The notes under the pieces were generated by a model. It was not told the origin of the DNA. It searched no databases and was given only the letters and a program-made list of their open reading frames with translations. Shown piece after piece: positions 1-9,139 of a stretch of 64,000 nucleotides of DNA. This DNA is from Paenibacillus beijingensis (lineage in GTDB: Bacteria > Bacillota > Bacilli > Paenibacillales > Paenibacillaceae). The stretch is from NCBI RefSeq assembly GCF_000961095.1, contig NZ_CP011058.1:5658001-5722000 (forward strand). Direction: 5' to 3'. The position numbers and the translations under genes were made by a program. How positions within the stretch are numbered: the first letter of the stretch is position 1; the number at the start of each line of letters is the position of its first letter.

Positions 1-799
1 CTTTGAAGTACGTTTCGAGCGTGATGCCCGATTTGGAAGGCATTATCGTCCGCCGCACATCTTCGTCGAACGACTCGACATGCAGTCCGATCGTCGTAGC
101 CCCGGCCTCTTTAAGCACCCGGTAGAGACCGTCGTCCTCGGGAGGCTCGCACTGCACCTGGATCGGGAGGCTGCTCACCTCACGGATCGCCTTGACGCAT
201 TCGGCCAAGTGCAGCGCGCCCCGGTCCGTTTCGTTCGGCGTCCCGGTCGTCAGCGTAATTTGCTTAATGCCGTCCAGCTCTTCCGCCGCCTGAACGACCT
301 CCGCAAGCTGCTGCGGGGTTTTCATCGCAACGGTGCTTCCCGATTCCAATGAATTTCCGATTGCGCAAAATTTGCAGCGCTGGCTTGGCGCCCAGCGGAT
401 ACAGCTTTGAATGACGGTGCTAGCGAGTACGTCGGCGCTGTGAAGGACGGCAATTTTGTTGTACGGGATTCCGTCTTTTGTCGTCCGGTCGTAAAACTTC
501 GGACGCGCTACCGGATCCAGATACATCAAGCTTTTTCCTTCATATTGGAGTACGAGCCCTTCTTCCGTATCCGCCAGCGAATAAGGGGAAGTTTGTGCGG
601 GACCGTTCAATGTCGGGAGCATGACAGCCCTCTCTCCCATCACAAAAGCGCGATCGTCGGTCGGTCCGGCTCCTCCGCGCCTGCTGCCTTCGATAAGCCC
701 GTTCGAGCGCAGCCCCTTGTTGTGCAGATCGACCAGCCAGCTGGCATAGGATCGGCTTGCCGGTTCATCTTTTGCATCCTCTTGCTTCATGGAGAGCAT
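1..799 (-). CDS. MSMEG_0568-family radical SAM protein (3' end beyond window)
   Basis: The reading frame runs off the left edge, so only about the first 266 residues are present. It starts at ATG 799 behind an AAAGGTG ribosome binding site. The fragment contains a segment reading SCIRWAPSQRCKFCAIGNS, whose cysteines form the radical SAM [4Fe-4S] site, followed by a TTGT stretch and a PIQVQCEPP strand of the TIM barrel. This matches the radical SAM family typified by Mycobacterium MSMEG_0568, a member of the conserved Nit1C (nitrilase) cluster that has been linked to cyanide or nitrile nitrogen assimilation. The reaction is unknown. The partner genes (nitrilase, GNAT, AIR-synthase-like, flavoprotein) would have to lie to the left, outside this window. 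Family recognition comes from motifs and is fairly secure. Confidence 0.8.
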   Translation of the reverse strand, partial: MLSMKQEDAKDEPASRSYASWLVDLHNKGLRSNGLIEGSRRGGAGPTDDRAFVMGERAVMLPTLNGPAQTSPYSLADTEEGLVLQYEGKSLMYLDPVARPKFYDRTTKDGIPYNKIAVLHSADVLASTVIQSCIRWAPSQRCKFCAIGNSLESGSTVAMKTPQQLAEVVQAAEELDGIKQITLTTGTPNETDRGALHLAECVKAIREVSSLPIQVQCEPPEDDGLYRVLKEAGATTIGLHVESFDEDVRRTIMPSKSGITLETYFK

Positions 800-1018
800 A
801 TCAATCCACACCTTTCTTCCCAAGTATGTAACGCTCGCTTGCTTTGTGTTATCTTATATTCCATATGATGACGGAAATCCGGCCATCCGTGATCATCCAC
901 TAAAGCAGTTTTTTTCCCATCCACCTCAAGCGGGAACAAAAGCATAGAATCATACGCTGCATCGAGACAGACCGGATCCGGCTGCTTATAATCGGTGGAA
1001 TATTCTCTTACATTTAGC

Positions 1019-1024
1019 TATAAT
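1019..1024 (+). promoter_or_regulatory. Possible -10 box for the MocR regulator gene
   Basis: A TATAAT hexamer lies 48 bases before the ATG of the MocR gene. The matching -35 region (TGGAAT at 996-1001, 17-base spacer) is poor. The 273-base gap is shared with the divergent radical SAM gene, a usual place for MocR binding, but I see no clear operator repeats. Confidence 0.35.
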
Positions 1025-1072
1025 GAACGTAATCGCGGTGCGAATGATCAAACTTAATCGTTGGAGGCTGCT

Positions 1073-2515
1073 ATGGAATGGAGACCGAGCAAAGCGGAAG
1101 GTGTGCCCATTTATAAGCAAATTGCCTATTATATGGAAACCCGAATCTTTAACGGCGAATATCCGCCGGGCGGATCTCTGCCCTCGGAACGATTTTTGGC
1201 GTCCGAAATGGGCGTCAACAGAAGCACGATTATTTCCGCTTATGACGAGCTGCATGCGGTCGGGCTTGTGAAACGGGTTAAAGGGATCGGCACAATCGTG
1301 AGTCCCGATGTGTACGAGGAAGGGCCGCAGAAGCGCGTGCCGAATTGGGAGCAGTATGTGCGGAGCGGTTTTTTTCAGATCAACAATCCGATTAATCAGC
1401 AAATTTACCGCATTATACAGAGCAAAGATGAGATGATCAATTTTGCGATCGGCGACTTATCGATGGATTTGCAGCCGATTTCGCTGCTGCAAAGCATTCA
1501 TCGCTCGATGGAAATTAGCCAGTATTTGGGATATGAACATTTGCAGGGCAATATCAAATTACGCGAATCCATTTCAGCCCATCTTCAGAAGTACCGTGAA
1601 ATCGAAACGACTCCTTCTTCCATCATCATAACATCGGGCGCCCAACAGGCCCTTCACCTTATTATTCAATGCTTATTGAAGCCGGGCGATGCGGTCGCGA
1701 TCGAAGATCCGTCCTATGCTTATTCGCTGCCAATCTTTCATTCGGCCGGCCTGAAAACGTACTTTCTACCGACTGAACCGGAAGGGATCGACCCCGAGCA
1801 CATCATTTCGTTATACAAGCGGAACCGGATCAAAATGGTGTTTCTAAACCCTACGTTTCAAAATCCTACAGGGACAACGATGACGATGGAGAGAAAGCAG
1901 AAAATCATTGAAATCTCGACGAAATACGGAATTCCGATTGTCGAGGATGACCCTTACAGCATTACCGGTTACGACCACCAGCCGGTTGCGACACTCAAAT
2001 CGATGGACCGGGACGGCGCTGTCCTATACATTAGCTCGCTTTCCAAAATCGTAGCTTCCGGCCTTCGCATCGGGTGGATCGTAGGTCCTCAATCCGTTAT
2101 TAATCGTTTAACCGACGCCAAACAGCAGATCGACTTCGGTCATCCGAACTACCCGCAATGGATTGCCGCGCAGCTTCTCTCTTCCGATCAATTCGACGAT
2201 CATCTGAAACAATTGAGAATCGGACTGCAAACAAAGCGCGATTTAACGATCGGAGCTTTCAAAAAAGAATTGGACGGATGGATTGAATTTCAAGTCCCCG
2301 CTGGAGGCATCCACCTCTGGTGCAAAATGAACGAGGAATGGGACGAGAAGGCTTTATTCAAAGAAGCGATTCAAAACGGCATGATCTATGCTCCGGGCAG
2401 CACGCTCGGCTCCAAGCCAAACTATTTGCGGTTCACATACAGCCGTACAGATACGCACCAAATCGAAGAAGGCATCGGACAGTTTGCCGCTGCTGTGAAA
2501 CGGATTTGCAAATAA
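1073..2515 (+). CDS. MocR/PdxR-family transcriptional regulator (GntR HTH plus aminotransferase domain)
   Basis: The 480-residue protein begins with a GntR-type winged helix (about residues 1-75: PIYKQI, PGGSLPSERFLASEMGVNR). The rest is a fold-type I aminotransferase domain. The PLP-binding lysine is in SLSKIVASGLRIGW (near K325), with an upstream NPTFQNPTG segment and VEDDPYS. In this family the aminotransferase domain usually senses PLP or an amino compound rather than catalysing. I chose ATG 1073 because GGAGG lies five bases upstream; a TTG at 1061 is in frame but precedes that site. It is divergent from the Nit1C-type radical SAM gene and could control it, though that is inference. A terminator follows directly. 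Confidence 0.9.
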   Translation: MEWRPSKAEGVPIYKQIAYYMETRIFNGEYPPGGSLPSERFLASEMGVNRSTIISAYDELHAVGLVKRVKGIGTIVSPDVYEEGPQKRVPNWEQYVRSGFFQINNPINQQIYRIIQSKDEMINFAIGDLSMDLQPISLLQSIHRSMEISQYLGYEHLQGNIKLRESISAHLQKYREIETTPSSIIITSGAQQALHLIIQCLLKPGDAVAIEDPSYAYSLPIFHSAGLKTYFLPTEPEGIDPEHIISLYKRNRIKMVFLNPTFQNPTGTTMTMERKQKIIEISTKYGIPIVEDDPYSITGYDHQPVATLKSMDRDGAVLYISSLSKIVASGLRIGWIVGPQSVINRLTDAKQQIDFGHPNYPQWIAAQLLSSDQFDDHLKQLRIGLQTKRDLTIGAFKKELDGWIEFQVPAGGIHLWCKMNEEWDEKALFKEAIQNGMIYAPGSTLGSKPNYLRFTYSRTDTHQIEEGIGQFAAAVKRICK

Positions 2516-2516
2516 T

Positions 2517-2556
2517 GAGCCAACCCCCGGCCTGCGGAGGTTAGCTCTTTTGTTTT
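2517..2556 (+). terminator. Rho-independent terminator of the MocR gene
   Basis: GAGCCAACC pairs with GGTTAGCTC and is followed by TTTGTTTTT, immediately after the MocR stop codon. Confidence 0.75.
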
Positions 2557-2576
2557 TCAGGGGCGGCAAGCGAAAG

Positions 2577-2738
2577 CTAAGGTTCATCAATATACTCTTC
2601 TTCATTAACAGCACCGGCGTCATTTTCTTTCAGTGGCTGTTCATCCGTCACTAAAGTCATATCTCTGCAGCTGTTGTTCACATTCATTGTTTCATCTACC
2701 AGCTCATCATTTTTCATGGATGCATTCTGTTTGGGCAT
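2577..2738 (-). CDS. Small acidic protein of unknown function
   Basis: This is a 53-residue frame starting at ATG 2738 behind a near-perfect AAAGGAGG site six bases upstream. The protein is rich in Asp, Glu and Asn (MPKQNASMKNDELVD, ending NEEEYIDEP), with no membrane segment or signal and a single cysteine. The ribosome binding site is the main reason to believe it is real. I do not recognise a family. Its promoter would share the short gap with the divergent gene at 2842. Confidence 0.55.
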   Translation of the reverse strand: MPKQNASMKNDELVDETMNVNNSCRDMTLVTDEQPLKENDAGAVNEEEYIDEP

Positions 2739-2841
2739 GGAGGTCCTCCTTTCGACGAAAGTAGGGTTGCCAATTTCAAGACAAATATTCGGTTGGATCA
2801 TGATATAATGTTTAAGATGATCGATCGATGAGGGGGACTAG

Positions 2842-3312
2842 ATGATGGAAATACATGTTCATGATGAATTAAACGGCGCGGCAACGTTCAGCGTACAGGA
2901 AATAGCGGCTCTGGCGCCGGGTCATTTTCCGATAACTGAACGGGTGGAAGGAGTAAGCGGCAAGGCATTCGACTGGTTATCCTGGTATAAAGCTTGGTGC
3001 GAGCGCCAGCAGGGTGCTCCCGCACGGATTCCTACCCATTTGCAAGTCGAGGCGGCCGATGAGTTCCAGGCGACGGTTCCGTGGAATCAATTGGACAAGG
3101 CGTTGTTTTTGTATGCGCAAGAAAACGGAGAGCCGCTTAAGAAAGGATTCCCGATCCGGCTCTACGTCCCGGACGGAAGCAGCGAATGCTTAAACGTAAA
3201 GAGCGTTGTGGCGATTCGGGTGCTCTATGACGGCGCAGCTGGCGACGAAGCTACTTATGGTTACAAAAACATGGTTACTCCGGACGAGCTGTTTAAGACG
3301 ATAAAAAAATAA
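2842..3312 (+). CDS. Hypothetical protein with resemblance to a molybdopterin-oxidoreductase domain
   Basis: The product has 156 residues and no signal peptide. The segment GFPIRLYVPDGSSECLNVKSV recalls the strand-loop-strand of sulfite-oxidase-type molybdopterin domains (PxRLxVP...LxxVKSV). The protein is too short to hold a complete cofactor domain, and the cysteine at the equivalent of a Mo ligand cannot be assigned with confidence. Start choice is between ATG 2842 and ATG 2845; GAGGGGG lies about seven bases upstream. It stands alone between two minus-strand genes. The functional link is weak; it could simply be a small stand-alone regulatory or scaffold protein. Confidence 0.6.
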   Translation: MMEIHVHDELNGAATFSVQEIAALAPGHFPITERVEGVSGKAFDWLSWYKAWCERQQGAPARIPTHLQVEAADEFQATVPWNQLDKALFLYAQENGEPLKKGFPIRLYVPDGSSECLNVKSVVAIRVLYDGAAGDEATYGYKNMVTPDELFKTIKK

Positions 3313-3420
3313 ATAAAGCTGTCTCATAATTGATCACATAAACGAACAAGCCCAAATAGATGCAGAAAGGACCTCCCGTTCCGCTGGCAAAGCGGAGTTG
3401 GAGGTCCCTTCCTCGCTAAA

Positions 3421-3487
3421 CCTGCGAATGTGCAGGTATTATCGCTCGTAATCGCATGTCTGGAGGGAAAGCCTGCGATAGTGCAGG
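3421..3487. repeat. Two CCTGC-N6-GCAGG hairpin units 51 bp apart
   Basis: The units are CCTGCGAATGTGCAGG (3421-3436) and CCTGCGATAGTGCAGG (3472-3487). They differ only in the loop. Each can fold into a five-base-pair hairpin. Confidence 0.6.
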
Positions 3488-3521
3488 AATTCCGGGCTAT
3501 TCTGGCCTAAACGTAAGATGA

Positions 3522-3547
3522 AAAAAGATGCACGGACGCATCTTTTT
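3522..3547. terminator. Bidirectional terminator-like hairpin
   Basis: AAAAAGATGC pairs perfectly with GCATCTTTTT around a six-base loop. It lies between convergent genes and can serve both the 2842 gene and the minus-strand binding-protein operon. Confidence 0.65.
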
Positions 3548-3678
3548 CAAAAATACCCCATCATGCAGAGCGATTGTAGCGTTCGACGGTTATCTGTAGC
3601 TACGGTGATGGCCATTTTCGTTAACTATTTTAAAAAAGAGCAAGCTGCTCGTGAATTTTAGCACAAAAAGTCCATGCA

Positions 3679-4953
3679 TCAATGCCCCGAATTGGCTTCG
3701 GCTAACAGCTTGTCTATTTTGGCCGCGGCAATATCCAATCCCGTTTTAACGGACAGTTCGCCTTGAAAAATTTTCTTCAAGTACATGAAGTATACTTCGT
3801 CGATTTTGCCCCAGTTGTTGACCGGCGGCCGCAGAAATGAATTATTTACAGCTTCGGCAAATGGATGCAAGTAAGAATTCCGGCTTACGGACCAAGCTTT
3901 GGCCGCTTCCCGGTTGGATGGAATCAATCCGGTTTGAGCCATGAAAAGCTGCGCTTCCTTGCTCGTCAACCATTTCATAAAGGTCCAAGCCTCGGCTTGC
4001 CGTTTGCTGCCCTTCATAATAACCATGTTTTCGCCGCCAATGATCGAAGAAAATCCGTCTCGATGCGGAAAAAGCGCGGAAACGGTCAACTTCTCGGCCC
4101 GTTCCAATTCCGCTTTATTCAATAAGCTGTAGAACCAAGGCCCCTCATCAATCATCAGCATATTTCCGGCCTGTATCCGTGACCACCGTTCCCCGTTGTT
4201 GGACTTGGAAGAAACAACAAGCAGCTTTTCCTTATAAAGGGCCTTAAGCAACTCCACGGCATGAACGGTTTCTTCACTGTTTAAATATCCCGATGATCTG
4301 CTGATCTTCTCGTCGGTTAAGGAGCCTCCGAGACTGTAAATATACAGGAGAGTTTCCCATGACCAGAATCCGTCGATTCCGATCGTATATCGATGCTGGC
4401 GCGCAATCCGGAGCACTTCTTCCATCGTACGCGGAGGGTTGGTATATCCCGCTTTCTTAAGGAGATTGCGGTTAAAAATGGCCACCTTCGTGTAAAGGTT
4501 CAGAGGCAGCGAATAATAATCGTTTTTATAGAGACCGACATCCATAATTTTAGGATCGAATCGGCTGCGGATCTGATCGAAACCCGGGAATCCGTTTAAC
4601 GGAACAAGCAGGCCTTTATGTGAAAATTCGGGCACCCAGTCGATACTCATCCGGACGACATCGGGACCGCGGCTCGAGGAGGCTCGCGCAATCAAGGTGT
4701 TTTTTAATTCGTTATTGAAAACGAGATTTTTCGATTCGACCCGGATGCCCGGATTTTCCCGCTCGAACGCAGGAATCAGCTCCCGCTCCAGCAGCCAGGC
4801 TTCTTTATCGCTGTAGGTGTTCCAAAACGTCACGACGGTTTCTTCCTGTTCATGAAGCTTTTGAACGTTGTTCGGATCGGTAATGACCGATGGGCTTCCA
4901 CAACCTGCTGTCAATACGAGAATGAGTAATAGGGTCAGCCATCGGCAGCACAT
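3679..4953 (-). CDS. Extracellular sugar-binding lipoprotein (ABC transporter family 1 SBP)
   Basis: The 424-residue product begins with a lipoprotein signal peptide ending in LTAGC, so it should be anchored on the outer face of the membrane. The body has the family 1 solute-binding pattern (VVTFWNTYSD, RASSSRGPDVVRM, WTFMKWLTSKEAQ, TGLIPSNREA). Start ATG 4953 follows AAAGGAGG. It is the last gene of a run kinase, response regulator, binding protein, with 18 bases between it and the regulator. No permease genes lie next to it, so it either serves a transporter encoded elsewhere or presents a ligand to the sensor kinase. The substrate is probably an oligosaccharide but cannot be read from sequence. 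Confidence 0.88.
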   Translation of the reverse strand: MCCRWLTLLLILVLTAGCGSPSVITDPNNVQKLHEQEETVVTFWNTYSDKEAWLLERELIPAFERENPGIRVESKNLVFNNELKNTLIARASSSRGPDVVRMSIDWVPEFSHKGLLVPLNGFPGFDQIRSRFDPKIMDVGLYKNDYYSLPLNLYTKVAIFNRNLLKKAGYTNPPRTMEEVLRIARQHRYTIGIDGFWSWETLLYIYSLGGSLTDEKISRSSGYLNSEETVHAVELLKALYKEKLLVVSSKSNNGERWSRIQAGNMLMIDEGPWFYSLLNKAELERAEKLTVSALFPHRDGFSSIIGGENMVIMKGSKRQAEAWTFMKWLTSKEAQLFMAQTGLIPSNREAAKAWSVSRNSYLHPFAEAVNNSFLRPPVNNWGKIDEVYFMYLKKIFQGELSVKTGLDIAAAKIDKLLAEANSGH

Positions 4954-4971
4954 TAACGAAATCCTCCTTTC

Positions 4972-6555
4972 CTAAACGGCATGCCTTGGTGCCGCCTGGT
5001 GCTTTTCCCTGTATTCCAAAGGAGTTAACCCGGTCATCTTCTTGAATACTTTGCTGAAATATTTCACGTCTTTAAACCCGGCGGCTTTGGCGATATCGTA
5101 AATCCGGCTTTCGTTTTGTGCGAGCAGCCGCTTCGCTTCCCGGATCCGCAGCTCGATCAAATAATCGATAAAGTTCCGGCCGGTCAGTTTTTTGAAATAA
5201 AGACTGAAGTAGCTTTTGCTGAGATGAACGATATCCGCTACGCTCTGAAGGGATAAGTTCTCGGTATAATGAGCCGCGATATAATCGAGCGCCTTCGTAA
5301 TCAGCTGCCCGTCATATCCTTGATCGGACAGCTTCAGTGTAAAGGACTTTTCCATCATCTCTTCCAGCTGTTCAATCATAGTGGCTGCCAATTGTTCCAA
5401 TGTCTCCACTTTGAGAAGCTGATCACGCAGCTCAGGGGGCAGCGGCTCAGACTCCTCATGCAGCTGATAAACGGTTGTCAGCAAACTGAGCGCTTCCTGC
5501 TGCACTTCTTCCGTATTCAAGAACCTGCTCTTCCAGCGTTCAAGCGCAAATTCGACGGCGGAAGAAACCGGATCGCCATTGCGGATCATATCGAAGAAAG
5601 GAGCCCAGTCATGCTGCGCTTCCTTGTCGGCCGACGTTTTTTCCCGATCCGATCCCGATTCGTCGATCCGATACAAACCGCCGAGCCCTTCGAAAAATCG
5701 TCTATTGCAAGCCGAGAGACTGTCTTCATATCCTTTAAGAATACTGCCCGTCCCTTGTTTTACGACGAAACCGACGGACGTTGAAACTTCCCATTCCGTC
5801 TCCAGCATCCGCTTCCACTCATTGATCCGCGCTTCCGCTTCATCGCAAGCACCCGGGATGAGCAGAAACAAGCTGCTTTCAGACACCTGAAGCGCCGTTC
5901 CTTCTTGCATTTGCACATAAAACTGTTCTTGTATTTCCTCAAGCAGCAGCTGCACATGCAAATAACCGTGATTTTCAATCCATTCCTCGGCCCCGTCCAG
6001 CATAAGGTAGACGCAAGCATAACATTTTGCCAGCCAGGCTGGAGCCCAATCGGTTGACGCGAGCGGGGTTTGTTCCTGCACGATCAATCGTTTGATCTGC
6101 TGTTCGACTTGCTTTCGTTCCTTGTAAAGCAATCCCTGCCGGGAGATCGTCCGTTCGGAATCCTCTCTTCTTTCATCCTCCAGCAACGTGATGCATCTTC
6201 TCAGGACGGCCAGAAGATCCTCCTTTTGGAGCGTCAGCTTCAATAAATAATCGACAGCACCCAGCTTAAGCCCTTCTTTTACATACTCAAAGTCGCTGTA
6301 GCTGCTGATCAGAATGACTTTGAGCCAAGGGCACAGCTCCAGCGCTTGTTTCATCAGCTCGATACCGTTTAAGCGCGGCATTTTGATATCCGTAATCAAA
6401 ATATCGAAGGAACGGTTTTTTAACGCTTCCAGTGCTTCCATGCCATTGGCATAATGATCTTCAACCGTCAGCCCTACCTTTTCCCAATCGATAAAAGCGC
6501 TAATTCCGTTGCGGATGACAGGCTCGTCATCCACGATAAGAACCGAATACTTCAT
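4972..6555 (-). CDS. AraC-type response regulator (YesN family)
   Basis: The 527-residue protein has an N-terminal receiver domain (IVDDEPVIRNG, phospho-acceptor D56 in ILITDIKMPRLNG, K at LLKLTLQ), a long middle region and two C-terminal AraC helix-turn-helix motifs (LSLQSVADIVHLSKSYFSLYF; IYDIAKAAGFKDVKYFSKVF). I start it at ATG 6555 with GGAG eight bases upstream; thirteen further codons to 6594 extend into the repeat region and are unlikely to be translated. It follows the sensor kinase in the same operon and should activate carbohydrate-use genes, probably including the adjacent binding protein. Confidence 0.92.
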   Translation of the reverse strand: MKYSVLIVDDEPVIRNGISAFIDWEKVGLTVEDHYANGMEALEALKNRSFDILITDIKMPRLNGIELMKQALELCPWLKVILISSYSDFEYVKEGLKLGAVDYLLKLTLQKEDLLAVLRRCITLLEDERREDSERTISRQGLLYKERKQVEQQIKRLIVQEQTPLASTDWAPAWLAKCYACVYLMLDGAEEWIENHGYLHVQLLLEEIQEQFYVQMQEGTALQVSESSLFLLIPGACDEAEARINEWKRMLETEWEVSTSVGFVVKQGTGSILKGYEDSLSACNRRFFEGLGGLYRIDESGSDREKTSADKEAQHDWAPFFDMIRNGDPVSSAVEFALERWKSRFLNTEEVQQEALSLLTTVYQLHEESEPLPPELRDQLLKVETLEQLAATMIEQLEEMMEKSFTLKLSDQGYDGQLITKALDYIAAHYTENLSLQSVADIVHLSKSYFSLYFKKLTGRNFIDYLIELRIREAKRLLAQNESRIYDIAKAAGFKDVKYFSKVFKKMTGLTPLEYREKHQAAPRHAV

Positions 6556-6570
6556 ATCACACTCTCCTTC

Positions 6571-6662
6571 AGGTTTTGCCGGAGGCAAAACCACTTCGTT
6601 AGCGTAGGCTTAGGTTTTGCCGGAGGCAAAACCACTTCGTTAGCATACGCTTAGGTTTTGCC
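6571..6662 (-). repeat. Tandem 41-bp repeat with internal hairpin, upstream of the response regulator
   Basis: Two copies (6571-6611 and 6612-6652) differ at three positions, and a third copy begins at 6653. Each contains an inverted repeat, GGTTTTGCC with GGCAAAACC around GGA. On the coding strand the array ends just before the ribosome binding site of the regulator gene. A related single unit occurs at 15593-15634 in the same position relative to its gene. Confidence 0.85.
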
Positions 6663-6666
6663 CGTT

Positions 6667-8439
6667 CTAAGAGACGGATTTCGCAAGTTGTTTCAATACG
6701 ATGTGTATGGCGGTTCCTTGCCCCGGCTTGCTCTCGACGGACCACTCCCAATTACCAGCGTAATACAGCCGCAGCGTGTCGTAGATATGACGCAGACCGA
6801 TACCGATTTCTCCTGCCGCAATCGCCGCCTCCGGCTCGTTCAGTTGCTTCAACCTCTCTTCATCAATGCCCATTCCGTTATCATATACATGAAACTCCAA
6901 ATCCCCATTGCAGGAATGAACCCGGATCGAGATGCGGCCGTCCTGATTTGTCGGAACGATTCCATGGAAAATCGCGTTTTCCACTACAGGCTGCAGCAGC
7001 ATGCGGGGGATGACGATCTTCTCTAGACCGGGTTCAACGTCTAGTTTGAGATCAAATGTTTTCTCATAACGAAGCTCCAATATGACCAAGTATTTCTTAA
7101 TAATGTCCAGTTCCTCACTTACCGTGATCATGTTCCCGTTTTTGGCCATATTCGCCTCAAGCAGATGGTTCAGTGCCGTCAATACGCTGGAAGCGCGATC
7201 GTTCTGGTTCGAATCGATCAGCCACCGCAGCGTGCTGAGCGTGTTATAAAGGAAGTGCGGATGTACCCGGTGAATGACCGCCCTCAGCTCCGCGTGATGC
7301 TTCTCGCTTTGTTCATTTTTGACCTGCCGCATCAAATGACCGATTTCGTGAACCATTTTGTTAAACTGCTTGCTCAAAAAGCCGATTTCATCGGAAGATT
7401 GGACGGTCGTCCTTACTTTAAGGTCTCCCTTTTGAACGAGCATCATGCTTCGGGTAAGCTGTTTTACAGGCTTGGTCACCCACCCCGCAATGAACAGTCC
7501 GATGCAAATCGCAAGCATGGAGAAAACGGCACATGAAAACAAAATCCACGATTTGAGGCTGTTGAGCTGCCCGCTGATTTCATGAACCGGAACGGTGCCG
7601 ACAATCATCCAGCCGTTGCTCAGCGGCTCCTTGACCCCATAATACGGCACCCCGTTTACCTCGTACTCGAATTCCATTGCGTCATTGCCCACAATATGTT
7701 TATATAATTCGGAATTGTCCACTCTTTTGTTGACCATTTCAAGATTGGAATCGATCATTATTTTCCCTTCGGAATCAACGACGAAAAATTTCCCCGTCTT
7801 TCCCAGCTTCAACTGCCCGATCGTTTTGAAAACGGACCTGCCGTCCAAATCGACCTGTACAAGCCCGATATTGCGCATCGTGTCGAAATCTTTCAGAACC
7901 CTGCCGACAGGAAGCACCAAGCCGCTGAAATGGTCATATTGAATCGGCTGCCAAACCAACTCCCCGTCCCGGCGTTTCGTCTCTTTCACCCACTCTTGAT
8001 CGGACAGCCGTATTTTCTTCATTTTGTTGTTGGAGAAAGCGCCGCTGCTCCAGCCGCTGCCATTCTCCTTCAGCACGTAAACAATTTTGACGAAGGAGTT
8101 GGAAAACACAAAGTTGTTCAGCAAAGTGTCGATATATTGGTCATCGCTGTTCTCCTCGTAAGCCGGTACGTTTTTCGGGTGCAAAACCGCCTGCTGGATC
8201 TGCAGATTGTTGCTGATAAAATCGGAGGTATCGACCCCGACGTTCAAGATGAAAGAAAGCGACTCCGCCGTCTGTTTCGTAATTTGCACCGTGGATTCCC
8301 GCACGTTTTTTTTCAAAACCGAGTTGGATTCCCAGTAGAAGGACACACTTGTAAAAAGAGTCGGCAGCAAAATCACAAACAGAAACGCCAGTATGATTTT
8401 GGATGAAAAGCTGCCCGATATCTGAAGTTTACGAACCAT
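6667..8439 (-). CDS. Sensor histidine kinase (YesM/LytS type) with extracellular Cache-like domain
   Basis: The 590-residue protein has a membrane segment at about 13-33, a large extracellular region to about 295, a second membrane segment at about 298-320, a HAMP linker (VTKPVKQLTRSM), the His_kinase motif HPHFLYNTLSTLRW with the phospho-histidine near 395, and an HATPase domain (VVENAIFHGI, YDNGMGI, GIGLRHI). It heads the operon with the AraC-type regulator and a sugar-binding lipoprotein. Start ATG 8439 follows AAGGTGGG; an in-frame GTG at 8448 sits inside that site. The likely role is sensing an extracellular saccharide and phosphorylating the partner regulator. Confidence 0.92.
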   Translation of the reverse strand: MVRKLQISGSFSSKIILAFLFVILLPTLFTSVSFYWESNSVLKKNVRESTVQITKQTAESLSFILNVGVDTSDFISNNLQIQQAVLHPKNVPAYEENSDDQYIDTLLNNFVFSNSFVKIVYVLKENGSGWSSGAFSNNKMKKIRLSDQEWVKETKRRDGELVWQPIQYDHFSGLVLPVGRVLKDFDTMRNIGLVQVDLDGRSVFKTIGQLKLGKTGKFFVVDSEGKIMIDSNLEMVNKRVDNSELYKHIVGNDAMEFEYEVNGVPYYGVKEPLSNGWMIVGTVPVHEISGQLNSLKSWILFSCAVFSMLAICIGLFIAGWVTKPVKQLTRSMMLVQKGDLKVRTTVQSSDEIGFLSKQFNKMVHEIGHLMRQVKNEQSEKHHAELRAVIHRVHPHFLYNTLSTLRWLIDSNQNDRASSVLTALNHLLEANMAKNGNMITVSEELDIIKKYLVILELRYEKTFDLKLDVEPGLEKIVIPRMLLQPVVENAIFHGIVPTNQDGRISIRVHSCNGDLEFHVYDNGMGIDEERLKQLNEPEAAIAAGEIGIGLRHIYDTLRLYYAGNWEWSVESKPGQGTAIHIVLKQLAKSVS

Positions 8440-9139
8440 AACGCCCACCTTATTTCGATTCTGCTTTGCTGATCACTATTATACATGTAATGGCGTGCGG
8501 AAACCCTTTGTAGGATCTGGAAAGGCGAGATATGCCCTTATCTACAATAGCCGTCCGAACGAGAAATTTTTAGTGTCCGTTCGTACTATTTTCATTTGTA
8601 ACCGTCATCATTTAAGGAAGTGTCTTATTTCTTTGAAAAAGCAAAAGATAATCCTCCTATTATTTCAACGTACTTCAACATAAAATTGATTTTTTTAATT
8701 AATAATTTACATTAAAAGGCAATAAAACATACTGAAGTGTCATCTTTTAAGATCGAAATGAAAAATAAGAGGTTGCCAATTCACGCAAATGTGAATAAAG
8801 ACGATAGTCCTTTAGGTCTCCCATACTAGACTTTTCCATTTTATTCCTCACTTTTGTTTATAAAGTTTGATGATTATCGCCAAAAAGTGTGGACAAAAAA
8901 ACGCACTAATCCTAGCTCCCGCGCTGTTTTGCGCCTTTTTCCGATACGTTGGAAACTTTTTACCTCTACTATTGAAGGCGCCTTCAAGCTTTCAATAGGC
9001 GTTATTCCCCATTGTTCATAACGGCTCCAATTGCTAATGTTGAGAGGGAAATCCGAATTCAAATTGATGCATGTCAGGTCAGTGAGTTCTTTTCATTACT
9101 TAACGTCCCCTAAAACAATCCGAGAATTGAGGTCGCATC
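8440..9139. other. AT-rich gene-free interval between divergent genes
   Basis: About 700 bases hold no convincing gene. An inverted repeat, CTATTGAA at 8969-8976 with TTCAATAG at 8991-8998, sits about 150 bases before the TapA-like gene and could be an operator or a weak terminator. The rest shows no recognisable element. Confidence 0.5.

Larger units (their letters stand above)
3313..3678. other. Gene-free interval with stem-loop repeats
   Basis: No plausible gene is present. The interval holds a long stem (GGACCTCC at 3369-3376 with GGAGGTCC at 3400-3407, plus an inner pairing), two copies of a CCTGC-6 nt-GCAGG hairpin at 3421-3436 and 3472-3487, and a terminator-like hairpin at 3522-3547. 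It has the look of dispersed intergenic repeat elements. Confidence 0.6.

Noticed and set aside
6571..6662. The tandem hairpin units as a CRISPR array
   Set aside because: Units are directly adjacent without variable spacers and there are no cas genes.
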